The position numbers and the translations under genes were made by a program. Source: Candidatus Zhuqueibacterota bacterium 4484_87 (GTDB lineage Bacteria > Zhuqueibacterota > Zhuqueibacteria > Thermofontimicrobiales > Thermofontimicrobiaceae). From it: a stretch of 23,666 nt of DNA. A model generated the notes under the pieces. The model was not told where the DNA came from. It saw only the letters and a list, made by a program, of their open reading frames with translations, and did not search any database. This document shows positions 7,769-15,537 of the stretch, piece after piece. The DNA lies in NCBI GenBank assembly GCA_002085355.1, contig NATN01000009.1:1-23666 (forward strand). The letters run 5' to 3'. Numbering within the stretch: the first letter of the stretch is position 1; each line of letters begins with the position of its first letter.

Positions 7769-9418
7769 TTACTGCCCATTGGTAACCATCTTCGCCAACG
7801 GTGTTGGTTCAAGCAGGCGATATACAGGGAATTCGCCAAACTGCCGCCCCCACTGACTGATGTACAAATAGCGGTCGAAAAAATTCCAGAACACTAACCC
7901 GCTGTCACTCGTCGGCTCCAGCAAATAAGCAGCTAAGTTTGCCAGCGGCTGATCCATGCCGACAAAATAGGTGCCTTCGGGAAATTCTACTTCCGATTTC
8001 TCATATTCTCCTTGCAAAGTTGTCGGCAAATGTCCCTGAAACATTCTTTTGCTGTGCTCGGCCTTTTTGACGCGAAACGCTTCCACACTTATTTTGACCG
8101 ATTGGGTTAACTTCTCCACCAAAATTCCGTGCTCTGAAAGCTTTGCAGCGATTTCTTTCAAATACGCTGGGAAAAGATAGCCTTTTGCCAACGGGATCGC
8201 TTTTGTGACCGTAAAATCGCCGTAAAACGGCACAGTGTAATCATGGCGCGAATCCAGTTTTTTGGCGCGCTGCCTGCCGCGCTTGTCTTTATAAATCTCA
8301 AAATCATAACCACGAATTAAGATCGGTTTCTCAAAAGCAACAGCTTTGAATTCCGTTCCGAATTTTTTGGATGTGTCCGGCGATGTGCCGTAAGCGACTG
8401 TTTTCGCATCGGCATCAGCGACCATTCTCACCATCTCTTCAGTATGCTTGTTCGTAAATTCCAAAATTTGCTCGACAAAATGGTAGCACGCTTGAACTCT
8501 TGTCTTGAAATCAGCATAAGCATAATTTTCATCCAAAATGGAGAACCGATTTCTCAATCCCCAATAATTCGTTCCGTAATAGGGCTGGTGACCGTAAGTT
8601 CCCCAGCCTTTTCCCGGATCTGTGGAATCACGAAAAAAACCATAGGGGATGGACAAAATACCATATTCTTTTTCCAGGACCCGACTAACATGGGGAAAAA
8701 GTTTCTCCCTTAAATAAGCGGGCAAACGAGTATCACCATTCGGGTTGTGCGCTGTGGCATAGGTCAAAGGTTCGATATGATAGGAGCCATTCGTTGTATG
8801 CAAATCCATCAGCAGCATGGGATCCCAAAAATTCAAAATCTTCTCCACTGCTGCCAGATTTTCCGGTGATTCTAATTTGATGTAATCCCGGTTCAAATCC
8901 AAATGCTGTCCATTGTAGCGAACGCCTACACCGCCTTTGGGGCCGTGTTGATTCGTGCGATTCGTTTTGCTAATCTTTTCATTGCCATCGGGATTGTAAA
9001 TCGGTGTAATGAGCAAAACCTGATTATCCAGCAAATGATGCGACTTCCCCAACAGAATTTCCCGTATCAGCATTAGCACTGCCTCTTTCCCCTCCACTTC
9101 ACCGGCATGAATATTTGCCTGAATATAGATTGCCGGTTTTCCCAGCCGCCGCAGTTCTTTCGGTGAAGAAGGCACAGGACTTCCCAAAATCACCAGCGGA
9201 ATCGTTCTTCCTTCCGTGGATTTTGTCAAGGGCAACACGCGAATTTCAGAGCTTTTAGTCTGTAAATTTTTCAAAAAATCGATCACTTCTGCGTAGCGGG
9301 TTGTTTCCGTGTAATCAGATTTTTCTGCGCGAGTTAACAGCTCTCCAGCCCAGAGCGCTCCCGACAACCACAAAAAAATAAGAGGAAAAATCGCGAATTT
9401 CCAACTTTGTTTCATCAT
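7769..9418 (-). CDS. Exported M14-family zinc carboxypeptidase
   Basis: The product (549 residues) has a signal peptide ending near residue 24 (ALWAG) and an M14 metallocarboxypeptidase domain. The zinc ligands are H104 and E107 in ANIHAGEVEG and H207 in DLHTTNG. PIYNPDGNE and the LDLNRDY segment (R177) form the substrate pocket, and E297 in SILDEN is a candidate for the catalytic glutamate. It should remove C-terminal residues from peptides outside the cytoplasm. Residues beyond about 330 form a C-terminal extension that I cannot assign. GGAG stands 7 nt before the first of two consecutive ATG codons. It lies 112 nt downstream of the M19 dipeptidase in the same direction, which suggests joint use in peptide scavenging. 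Confidence 0.9.
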   Translation of the reverse strand: MMKQSWKFAIFPLIFLWLSGALWAGELLTRAEKSDYTETTRYAEVIDFLKNLQTKSSEIRVLPLTKSTEGRTIPLVILGSPVPSSPKELRRLGKPAIYIQANIHAGEVEGKEAVLMLIREILLGKSHHLLDNQVLLITPIYNPDGNEKISKTNRTNQHGPKGGVGVRYNGQHLDLNRDYIKLESPENLAAVEKILNFWDPMLLMDLHTTNGSYHIEPLTYATAHNPNGDTRLPAYLREKLFPHVSRVLEKEYGILSIPYGFFRDSTDPGKGWGTYGHQPYYGTNYWGLRNRFSILDENYAYADFKTRVQACYHFVEQILEFTNKHTEEMVRMVADADAKTVAYGTSPDTSKKFGTEFKAVAFEKPILIRGYDFEIYKDKRGRQRAKKLDSRHDYTVPFYGDFTVTKAIPLAKGYLFPAYLKEIAAKLSEHGILVEKLTQSVKISVEAFRVKKAEHSKRMFQGHLPTTLQGEYEKSEVEFPEGTYFVGMDQPLANLAAYLLEPTSDSGLVFWNFFDRYLYISQWGRQFGEFPVYRLLEPTPLAKMVTNGQ

Positions 9419-9492
9419 CCCCGAGCTCCTCGTTTAGAGTCACTTATCGCCAAAGGGAAGTGAAAAATTTGCGAAATAATTCACTGCCCCGG

Positions 9493-9521
9493 GTATTATT
9501 TATCAAAATAAAGCTGAACAA
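9493..9521 (-). promoter_or_regulatory. Possible promoter of the M14 gene
   Basis: In the 112-nt gap after the dipeptidase gene, the minus strand has TTGTTC (9521-9516), 17 bp, then TAATAC (9498-9493). Both boxes are imperfect. It could provide separate transcription of the M14-DUF72-SNF2 part. Confidence 0.3.
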
Positions 9522-9530
9522 AACAGCACA

Positions 9531-10778
9531 CTATTTCCGATTCAATTCTTTGGCAACTTCCTGGACGCGGCGAAAAACGCGCATAAAATTCCCGCCCCAT
9601 ATTTTGCGAATATCGTCTTCAGAATAACCTCGACGTACTAATTCCAACGTGATATTTCCCATTTCTGACACATCATTGCAGTCAGCAAGTCCGCCACCAC
9701 CATCAAAATCAGTGCCAATACCGACATAATCAATTCCGACCAGTTGAACGACGTGATCTATATGATCAACCAGATCTTTCACAGTCGCTCTTTTTTCAGG
9801 ATATTTTTCCCGAATGGCATAATATTCTTTGCGCACAATATTCCGCACTGAATCCGACTTGATTTCATCCCACTTGCCGTATTTCTGCCATAATTCCTCC
9901 AGCGCTGCTTCCCGCTCCGGATTTGGTTTCGGTTTCTTGACATACCCGCTGAGCAGACACATCTGCAGTACGCCGCCATTTTCAGCCAACGCCTTGATCA
10001 TGTCGTCGGTCAAGTTTCTCGGGTTATCGCAGAGAGCTCGCGTATCCGAATGTGACGCCATTATCGGTGCTTTGGTAATTTTTATCACATCGTAAAAAGT
10101 TTCATCGGAAACATGCGAAATGTCAACAATCATACCCAGTCGATTCATTTCAGCCACAACTTTCTCGCCAAAATCGCTGAGTCCGTGAAATTCCGGGCCT
10201 TTGGGATCGGTTGATGAATCGCAAATATCATTATTCCGCGTGTGGCAAAGAGTGATGTAACGGGCGCCCATATCAAAATAGCGCTGCACATAATCAAGAT
10301 CAGTACCCACGGGATAGCCGTTTTCCATACCGATATAGCATGCCAGCTTTCCCTCTTTTTCCAAGCGATAAGCATCATCCGGGTTAAGCGCTAATTCGAT
10401 AGTATCGCTGTATTTTTGGCACATTTGCTTGATTGCATTAAAAATATCGTCAGCTTTTTTTCGTACTTCCTGAATGTCCTCTGGTGTTCGGGGGCCCTGC
10501 CCAAGAAAAACAGCAAAAAATTCGGCATCAAGCCCGCCCTGTTTCATGCGAGGCAGATCAATTTTTCCCGCCTTGCGTTCTTTTGGATCATGGTAAACGC
10601 CAACATCCCAGTTGCCACGCACAAGCCGCATAGGCGTATCACAATGAGTATCAATGGTGAGAATAGATTTGTGAATTTGAGCAGCTTTTTCGCGCACCGC
10701 TTTGTCATTGACAGGTATTGCAGCAATGAGAAAAAAGAAGAGTACAGAGAGAGCACAAAAGAGAAGAGCGTGTTTCAT
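9531..10778 (-). CDS. Exported membrane dipeptidase-like protein, family M19
   Basis: This 415-residue protein is a renal-dipeptidase-type (M19) metallopeptidase of the amidohydrolase fold. A signal peptide covers about residues 1-21 (hydrophobic LLFCALSVLFFFLIAA). All binuclear zinc positions are present: H45 and D47 in TIDTHCDTPM, bridging E152 in GMENGYP, H222 in DISHVSDE and H243 in ASHSDTRA, plus D357 in IGTDFDGG. Family members cleave dipeptides, including some with D-residues. The ribosome binding site GAGGTA is close to the ATG. A good promoter lies upstream (10845-10873). The M14 carboxypeptidase follows, so the two could complete extracytoplasmic peptide breakdown. No lipobox is visible at the N-terminus. 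Confidence 0.94.
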   Translation of the reverse strand: MKHALLFCALSVLFFFLIAAIPVNDKAVREKAAQIHKSILTIDTHCDTPMRLVRGNWDVGVYHDPKERKAGKIDLPRMKQGGLDAEFFAVFLGQGPRTPEDIQEVRKKADDIFNAIKQMCQKYSDTIELALNPDDAYRLEKEGKLACYIGMENGYPVGTDLDYVQRYFDMGARYITLCHTRNNDICDSSTDPKGPEFHGLSDFGEKVVAEMNRLGMIVDISHVSDETFYDVIKITKAPIMASHSDTRALCDNPRNLTDDMIKALAENGGVLQMCLLSGYVKKPKPNPEREAALEELWQKYGKWDEIKSDSVRNIVRKEYYAIREKYPEKRATVKDLVDHIDHVVQLVGIDYVGIGTDFDGGGGLADCNDVSEMGNITLELVRRGYSEDDIRKIWGGNFMRVFRRVQEVAKELNRK

Positions 10779-10844
10779 GGCTACCTCATTTTAGTTACAG
10801 GAACCAACCAATTTTATTAAAGATTTTTTTGAGTACAAAAGTTA

Positions 10845-10873
10845 AATATAAGATAATTTTTTTTGAATTGCAA
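10845..10873 (-). promoter_or_regulatory. Probable promoter of the dipeptidase gene
   Basis: On the minus strand, TTGCAA (10873-10868), a 17-bp spacer and TATATT (10850-10845) match the pattern of the other strong promoters. The transcript would begin near 10838, with a leader of about 60 nt. A stretch of eight A residues fills part of the spacer. Confidence 0.6.
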
Positions 10874-11164
10874 TAACAATGTCAAAATAATTTCTTCAAA
10901 ACCAGCCTGAATTGACAGAATTATTTCGATCATTCTTTTCATCCGGTCAAAAAATATTTAGGGAAAAAACGAGATAAAAATCTCTCTTTAAATAAAAACT
11001 CCCAAATGCAAGAAAAAAATTTTTTCTGGCTAAATTTTCTTAACGGACTCATCCCGAAAACAACAGACTTTTGGCAATCAATTCTCACGTTAACTGCTTA
11101 ATAAACAGACAGAAGCAAAAAAATATTAAATTGCTGTTTGAATTCCATTTTTGTAATAAAAACC
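10874..11164. other. AT-rich divergent intergenic region, no gene seen
   Basis: This is the part of the 652-nt gap between the dipeptidase gene and the first T9SS protein that lies between their promoters. It is strongly AT-rich, with a near-palindromic run around 11008-11024 (AGAAAAAAATTTTTTCT) and a short inverted repeat GAGAT-AAAA-ATCTC near 10970-10984. An open frame of 68 codons at 11071 has no ribosome binding site and biased composition, and I do not consider it a gene. Confidence 0.6.
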
Positions 11165-11193
11165 TTGACAAACGAAATTTAAATTTGTATATT
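11165..11193 (+). promoter_or_regulatory. Promoter of the cohesin/dockerin protein
   Basis: TTGACA (11165-11170), a 17-bp spacer and TATATT (11188-11193) form a near-consensus promoter. Transcription would start near 11200. Confidence 0.8.
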
Positions 11194-11199
11194 AAAATA

Positions 11200-11430
11200 A
11201 TAAGTTGTGAGAAATTATTTATTTTATCAAAAAGTTGCTACATACTCACCGACGAATCATCACCGATTTATTTTTGAGGAAAAGAAAGTAACGAGCATGA
11301 CAAGGGGGAAAACCGTCGTTTTGATCCGTGGAATTTCACAGGCACCAGGCACCGCTACGGGCAAAAATAAATTTCCCGCCTCCTTTGCTCATCTGTGTAA
11401 TTTCATAACCATTAAGTGGGAGGTATTAAA
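11200..11430 (+). other. Long 5' leader of the cohesin/dockerin gene
   Basis: About 230 nt separate the predicted transcription start from the ATG at 11431. It holds a direct repeat AGGCACC-AGGCACC near 11340-11354 and a weak imperfect hairpin, CGGGC with CCCG (11358-11378). An open frame at 11207-11446 overlaps the true start in another frame and looks non-coding. I do not recognise a known riboswitch. Confidence 0.4.
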
Positions 11431-13467
11431 ATGCGAAGCACCGTAAAGCATTCACCTGTGACCAGCATTAGCTTCCGTGTTATTCTTTCACTCCTGATTG
11501 CTATTTTTGTTTTTAGTAGCGGCAAGATTTTTGCTGATCAGCAAGAAAGCTTCAAAATCTACGTCGTAGGTGAAGATCGCTCATTTTCCGGGCAGCAATT
11601 ACAGGCTGCGGGACATGATGTCACATGGGAAGTAGATGCACTCCAAATCAAATTAGCTGATCTAAGCCAATTTGATCAGGTGTGGTTTGTAGATATTTTT
11701 GCAGTCCCCGACGCCACAGGCAGGGCAAATCTGATTAACTTCATCAAATCCGGCGGGAAATTATTTTTTGTAGGAGATTCTTACAAAGAAGAACGCGCTC
11801 CCTTGTACAACTGGCGCGATAGTTTGTTCAATGAACTGGGAGCTGGAGGCGTGAGGCAATCTGCTGACGTAAATCCATCCCAAACGGTTTATTACACCAA
11901 TCCTTTTCACGTCACCAGCTACACGCCAAACACGGTGCATTACATTGAACACGGCGAGGGAAGGAACGGAAGTTTTGATGATATCGGAAACGGCACTGTG
12001 ATTGTTGGCGCCGGTCTGGATGCAACCGGCACGCCCATCGCCATCGCATTTAATTACGGCGATTTGGAAGAAGCACCGCATTCGCGCGCTGTTATTTATT
12101 TAAACAGCAACATGTACACGAATTGGGATCTGTACGTAGAAAATCTGGCAAAATTTTTAGGTTCAAAGGATAAGACGATTTTGCAAGCGCGTTACACGAG
12201 CGCTCTTCCCGAGAACCAGGGACATTTGAAAATCGCGCTTCACAATTCGCGCGATGTGTCAGGACTACAATTTAATTTGCTTGACGTTCCGGATGCAATT
12301 ACGCCGCTGCAGATAACAACAACGGACAGATGTCTGACGTTTTCTGCATCGTGGGAGGACAATCCCGACGGATCGATTTCCATCGTCATTTCCAGTCAAC
12401 AGGGTGCTGCAATTTTGCCAGGGACAGGTTCCATCGCTGATATTCTCTACGAAGTAAACAGCGGCGTCAAAATGGGGGACAGCAGTGACATCAAATTATC
12501 CGATGTACTGATTTCCGATGAATACGATCAGCCGATGCTGACGACATTGCTGAACGGTAAATTTTACTGCGATGTTCTCAAAGGCGACGTGATCATGGAC
12601 GGCGTTGTTAATATTATTGATCTGGTGAGAATTATCGACATTATACTTGACAGGCCACCGGAACCAACGCAGATTGAAATTGATGCAGCAGATTACAACT
12701 GTGACGGGGATGTTAATATTCTCGACGTCGTTGCCATTATCAATATGATTTTAGGTAGGGAACCAGCCGGATTAACAAAAGGACTTTCCCTGAATATACA
12801 ATCAGATGATGCTGTTCAAGTGAAAAGTGCTGGCATTATTCCATTTTTTCTTTCAAAAGAAAAACCGATCTCCGGCGCACAAATTGAATTACAATTTGAT
12901 CCCCAAATTGTGAAATTAGGCACCCCTGAGCTGACGAATCGTGCTGACGGGATGACGCTTGTGACAGCGCGGCGGCAAAACAAACTTTCGATTCTCATTT
13001 TCGGAATCAACGGAAAATTGATCGCTCCCGGAGATGAAGCAATTTTCAATCTGCCGTTTGCTTTTAAATCTGCCCGTAATACCCAGAATGGTTTTCATGT
13101 TGAAAAGATAATTCTCGCAGACGGCAATGCAGGATCGGCAAACTTTTCAGATGCTGAATTAAATTATTTTAATTTGCAACTTTTACCAATAGCTTATCGA
13201 CTGGAACAGAACTATCCCAATCCGTTCAACATGGACACTGAAATTCAATACCAGTTATCTGAACGCACGGCAGCCAATTTGACCATATTCAATGTGTTAG
13301 GGCGAAAGGTTGTTACATTATTCGATGAGGAACAAATTGCTGGTACGCATCGTATTCACTGGGACGGTCGTGATGCAAATGGTCAAATTGTTGGCACAGG
13401 AATCTATTTTTACCGATTGCAGACACCGGCATTTACTCAGACGCGCAAAATGACAATTTTAAAATAA
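11431..13467 (+). CDS. T9SS-exported protein with cohesin, dockerin and sorting domains
   Basis: The ATG at 11431 is chosen because GGAGG lies 7 nt upstream; an earlier in-frame GTG at 11416 overlaps that site. The product has 678 residues. A signal peptide ends near residue 35 (GKIFA). Residues about 40-245 form an alpha/beta domain resembling glutamine-amidotransferase-like or DUF4350-like folds, without an obvious catalytic Cys-His pair. Residues about 250-380 look like a cohesin-type beta-sandwich. Residues 385-443 are a type I dockerin with two calcium loops, DVIMDGVVNIID (third position not N) and the canonical DYNCDGDVNILD. Residues about 450-583 are a second cohesin-like domain. Residues 588-678 are a FlgD-like/type A T9SS sorting domain with LEQNYPNPFN and a terminal KMTILK. 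It is expected at or beyond the outer membrane. Function is unknown; scaffolding or a binding role is inferred. Confidence 0.87.
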   Translation: MRSTVKHSPVTSISFRVILSLLIAIFVFSSGKIFADQQESFKIYVVGEDRSFSGQQLQAAGHDVTWEVDALQIKLADLSQFDQVWFVDIFAVPDATGRANLINFIKSGGKLFFVGDSYKEERAPLYNWRDSLFNELGAGGVRQSADVNPSQTVYYTNPFHVTSYTPNTVHYIEHGEGRNGSFDDIGNGTVIVGAGLDATGTPIAIAFNYGDLEEAPHSRAVIYLNSNMYTNWDLYVENLAKFLGSKDKTILQARYTSALPENQGHLKIALHNSRDVSGLQFNLLDVPDAITPLQITTTDRCLTFSASWEDNPDGSISIVISSQQGAAILPGTGSIADILYEVNSGVKMGDSSDIKLSDVLISDEYDQPMLTTLLNGKFYCDVLKGDVIMDGVVNIIDLVRIIDIILDRPPEPTQIEIDAADYNCDGDVNILDVVAIINMILGREPAGLTKGLSLNIQSDDAVQVKSAGIIPFFLSKEKPISGAQIELQFDPQIVKLGTPELTNRADGMTLVTARRQNKLSILIFGINGKLIAPGDEAIFNLPFAFKSARNTQNGFHVEKIILADGNAGSANFSDAELNYFNLQLLPIAYRLEQNYPNPFNMDTEIQYQLSERTAANLTIFNVLGRKVVTLFDEEQIAGTHRIHWDGRDANGQIVGTGIYFYRLQTPAFTQTRKMTILK

Positions 13468-13616
13468 AAAGTTATTGCGAAATTAAAAATCTGTTCACAT
13501 AGTGTTAGAATTCAATTCATCAAAAAAATTGTTTTAAAAAATAAAGGCTATTGATCTTTTCATCTACTGGGGTGGGCAATCAGTTTGAAAATCAATAATT
13601 GAGCCGAGAGGGGTCT

Positions 13617-14693
13617 ATGAAAACGAAATCTTTCTTTGTAATGCTGTTCTCTATCTGTCTGATTGCGAACTCTGCGCGGACAGAAGGAGACACGCTTCAG
13701 GTGATTGATTCAGCAGGGGAAATCGGCAGCGTTGAAAATATAGTACCAATCAATCTCGTCAATACTCAATTCGTCCGTGGATTGCAGCTAAAACTTTATT
13801 TTAATACGAATCTTGAATTTAGCAGTGTTGAAAATACGGTTCGCTCTGAGGGCTTTACCGTTTATCCTGATATCGACAACCTGAATGGCATTTTGCAATT
13901 GGTGTTAGTATCATTGGACACTAATCGCATTTTTCCGGGAACAGGGGAAATCTTGAATGTCAAATTTAACGTAAAACCTGATGCAATACCCGGCTATTAT
14001 CCGCTGAATCTTGCCGATATAGTTGCGTCAAATTCTTATTACGAATCAATTCCCATTTACGGCGTGGACGGACATTTTACTGTTGACGGTGGCGTTATTC
14101 CGGTGGAATTGGCTTCGTTTGATGCTCAGTATAGTCGTCTCAATCAAACGGTGCAATTAAAATGGACCACGCTTTCCGAAAAAGATAATTACGGATTTGA
14201 AGTGCAACGCGCTGATGGCGATAAAGCATTTGCAAAAATCGGCTTCGTCCCAGGACAGGGAAATTGCAATTCGGAAAAAAATTATTCTTTCATCGATGAC
14301 AATATCGAAGCGGGAGTGTATCGCTATCGCCTGAAGCAAATTGATGTGAGCGGCACCTGCCAATTTTCACCGACTATCACTGTTCAGACAAATGCGCCGC
14401 AGACTTTTTCGCTCGCGCAAAATTATCCAAATCCGTTTTCTCTGGTGCACGATGGCGCACGGACCACTATTCGATTTGAGTTGCCAACAGCTGCCAATAT
14501 TGAAATCAAAATTTTTGATGTTTTGGGCAGAGAAGTCCGCACATTGATTACCGGAAGCCAGCCGGCTGGTACTCATCGCATCTATTGGAATGGCATGGAC
14601 AACTATGGACACAAAGTAAGCGCCGGTATCTATTTTTATCAAATGAAAACAGCTAAATTCAATGATATGAAAAAGCTCTTAATTTTGGAGTAA
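13617..14693 (+). CDS. T9SS-exported protein with cohesin-like and Fn3-like domains
   Basis: The ATG at 13617 directly follows GAGAGGGG; an in-frame TTG at 13599 would put residues ahead of the signal peptide and lacks such a site. The product has 358 residues: signal peptide (1-23, ending near ARTEG), a cohesin-like beta-sandwich (about 25-158, with FPGTGEILNVKFNV typical of such domains), a fibronectin-III-like domain characteristic of T9SS cargo (about 162-257, VELASFDA, LKWTTLSEKDNYGFEVQR, YRYRLKQIDVSG), and a type A sorting domain (about 263-358, SLAQNYPNPFS to a terminal KKLLILE). It has no catalytic motif that I recognise. It follows the dockerin protein by 149 nt with no visible terminator between them, so they are probably co-expressed and may interact. 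Confidence 0.87.
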   Translation: MKTKSFFVMLFSICLIANSARTEGDTLQVIDSAGEIGSVENIVPINLVNTQFVRGLQLKLYFNTNLEFSSVENTVRSEGFTVYPDIDNLNGILQLVLVSLDTNRIFPGTGEILNVKFNVKPDAIPGYYPLNLADIVASNSYYESIPIYGVDGHFTVDGGVIPVELASFDAQYSRLNQTVQLKWTTLSEKDNYGFEVQRADGDKAFAKIGFVPGQGNCNSEKNYSFIDDNIEAGVYRYRLKQIDVSGTCQFSPTITVQTNAPQTFSLAQNYPNPFSLVHDGARTTIRFELPTAANIEIKIFDVLGREVRTLITGSQPAGTHRIYWNGMDNYGHKVSAGIYFYQMKTAKFNDMKKLLILE

Positions 14694-14760
14694 ATTAAAA
14701 ATTAACGCGCCTTTTATCCCAAAAAAATTTATTATTTTCATTTCTTCAGGGAAAATTTCC

Positions 14761-14789
14761 TTGACATTGATATAAATAAATCGTATTAT
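14761..14789 (+). promoter_or_regulatory. Promoter of the pyr operon
   Basis: TTGACA (14761-14766), 17 bp, TATTAT (14784-14789). The near-palindrome GGGAAAATTTCC ends at the -35 box. Transcription would start near 14796, leaving a leader of about 124 nt that contains the PyrR hairpin and the attenuator. Confidence 0.82.
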
Positions 14790-14805
14790 TGTTCTAACAA
14801 AAGCA

Positions 14806-14840
14806 CCCTTTTAAACTTATCCTGAGAGGTAGGTAAAGGG
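14806..14840 (+). promoter_or_regulatory. PyrR-binding hairpin (anti-antiterminator)
   Basis: The RNA folds as a lower stem CCCUUU (14806-14811) with AAAGGG (14835-14840), a 5'-side bulge UAA, an upper stem ACUUAUC (14815-14821) with GGUAGGU (14828-14834), and the hexaloop CUGAGA (14822-14827). The loop and flanks, AUCCUGAGAGGU, fit the established PyrR-binding consensus ARUCCNGNGAGGYU except its last base. The order hairpin, terminator, pyrR is that of Bacillus pyr leaders. UMP- or UTP-bound PyrR would stabilise this hairpin and so permit the downstream terminator. Confidence 0.85.
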
Positions 14841-14857
14841 AAACTCGTTGACATTAG

Positions 14858-14889
14858 AGCCTTCCTGCGTCCAGGGTAAGGCTTTTTTT
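14858..14889 (+). terminator. pyr attenuator (intrinsic terminator in the leader)
   Basis: AGCCUU-CCUG (14858-14867) pairs with CAGG and AAGGCU (14872-14883, GU bulge at 14876-14877) around the loop CGUC, followed by seven T residues. It ends about 30 nt before pyrR. AGGUAGG (14827-14833) in the PyrR hairpin can instead pair with CCUUCCU (14860-14866) at six of seven positions, giving a candidate antiterminator. Confidence 0.82.
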
Positions 14890-14919
14890 GTGCCTAAAAA
14901 TAAAAAAAAAGGTAATCCG

Positions 14920-15489
14920 ATGACGAGAAAAGTAAAAGCAAAGATCATTGATGAAAAGGGTCTGAAACGGACGGTCACCCGGCTGGCGCATGAAATTCTG
15001 GAACGAAATCGCGGGATAGAAAAGCTGGCCATAGTCGGTATCCGCACCCGCGGCGTCTTTCTGGCTCAAAGAATCATCAAAGAGATAGAACGCATCGAAG
15101 GTAGTACCCTCCCTCTTGGCATTTTGGACATCACCCTTTACCGCGATGACTTCAGGCAAAAATTAAAACAACCGGTTGTTCAGCAGAGCGAAATTCCTTT
15201 TGACATTGATGAAAAAAATATTGTTCTCATCGACGACGTATTATACACGGGGAGAACGACCCGCGCTGCATTGGAGGCACTGATGGCTTTTGGCAGGCCG
15301 GAACGCATTCAATTAGCAGTGCTGGTTGACCGCGGACATCGGGAACTACCGATTAAACCGGATTACGTGGGGAAAAATATTCCAACTTCCATTGGCGAAG
15401 AAATTCAGGTAAAAATGAAAGAAGTGGACGGAGAAGACTGCGTTTTGCTGGTCGAAAGTCCTGAAAATGCAAAAGGTGATGATGAATAA
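14920..15489 (+). CDS. pyrR: PyrR, pyr operon RNA-binding regulator / uracil phosphoribosyltransferase
   Basis: PyrR senses UMP/UTP and PRPP and binds pyr mRNA to promote attenuation; many members also make UMP from uracil and PRPP. The 189 residues align throughout with the Bacillus-type family: TRLAHEILERN, VGIRTRGVFLA (40-49), the PRPP-binding signature VLIDDVLYTGRTT (102-114), and LAVLVDRGHRELPIKPDYVGKNIPTS, which contains basic residues implicated in RNA contact. The ATG at 14920 gives the normal family N-terminus; an upstream in-frame TTG (14848) would start inside the attenuator. The ribosome binding site is weak (AAGG). It is the first gene of pyrRBC, which agrees with autoregulation through the leader hairpin. 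Confidence 0.96.
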   Translation: MTRKVKAKIIDEKGLKRTVTRLAHEILERNRGIEKLAIVGIRTRGVFLAQRIIKEIERIEGSTLPLGILDITLYRDDFRQKLKQPVVQQSEIPFDIDEKNIVLIDDVLYTGRTTRAALEALMAFGRPERIQLAVLVDRGHRELPIKPDYVGKNIPTSIGEEIQVKMKEVDGEDCVLLVESPENAKGDDE

Positions 15490-15537
15490 AAAAACTGGTT
15501 TTACGAAATTAGTGAAAGAAAGGTTGAAAAATTTAAC

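Noticed and set aside
11335..11365. Sigma-54 promoter suggested by GGCACC repeats
   Set aside because: No GC doublet stands at the required 10-nt distance from either GG; a near-consensus sigma-70-type promoter is present upstream.
11207..11446. 79-codon frame overlapping the start of the cohesin/dockerin gene
   Set aside because: No ribosome binding site, no domain, and it covers the predicted leader; the downstream ATG has GGAGG and a signal peptide.
14806..14840. TPP riboswitch suggested by the CUGAGA motif
   Set aside because: CUGAGA is also the thi-box core, but the other conserved thi-box parts are absent, the hairpin fits the PyrR site instead, and the downstream gene is pyrR.
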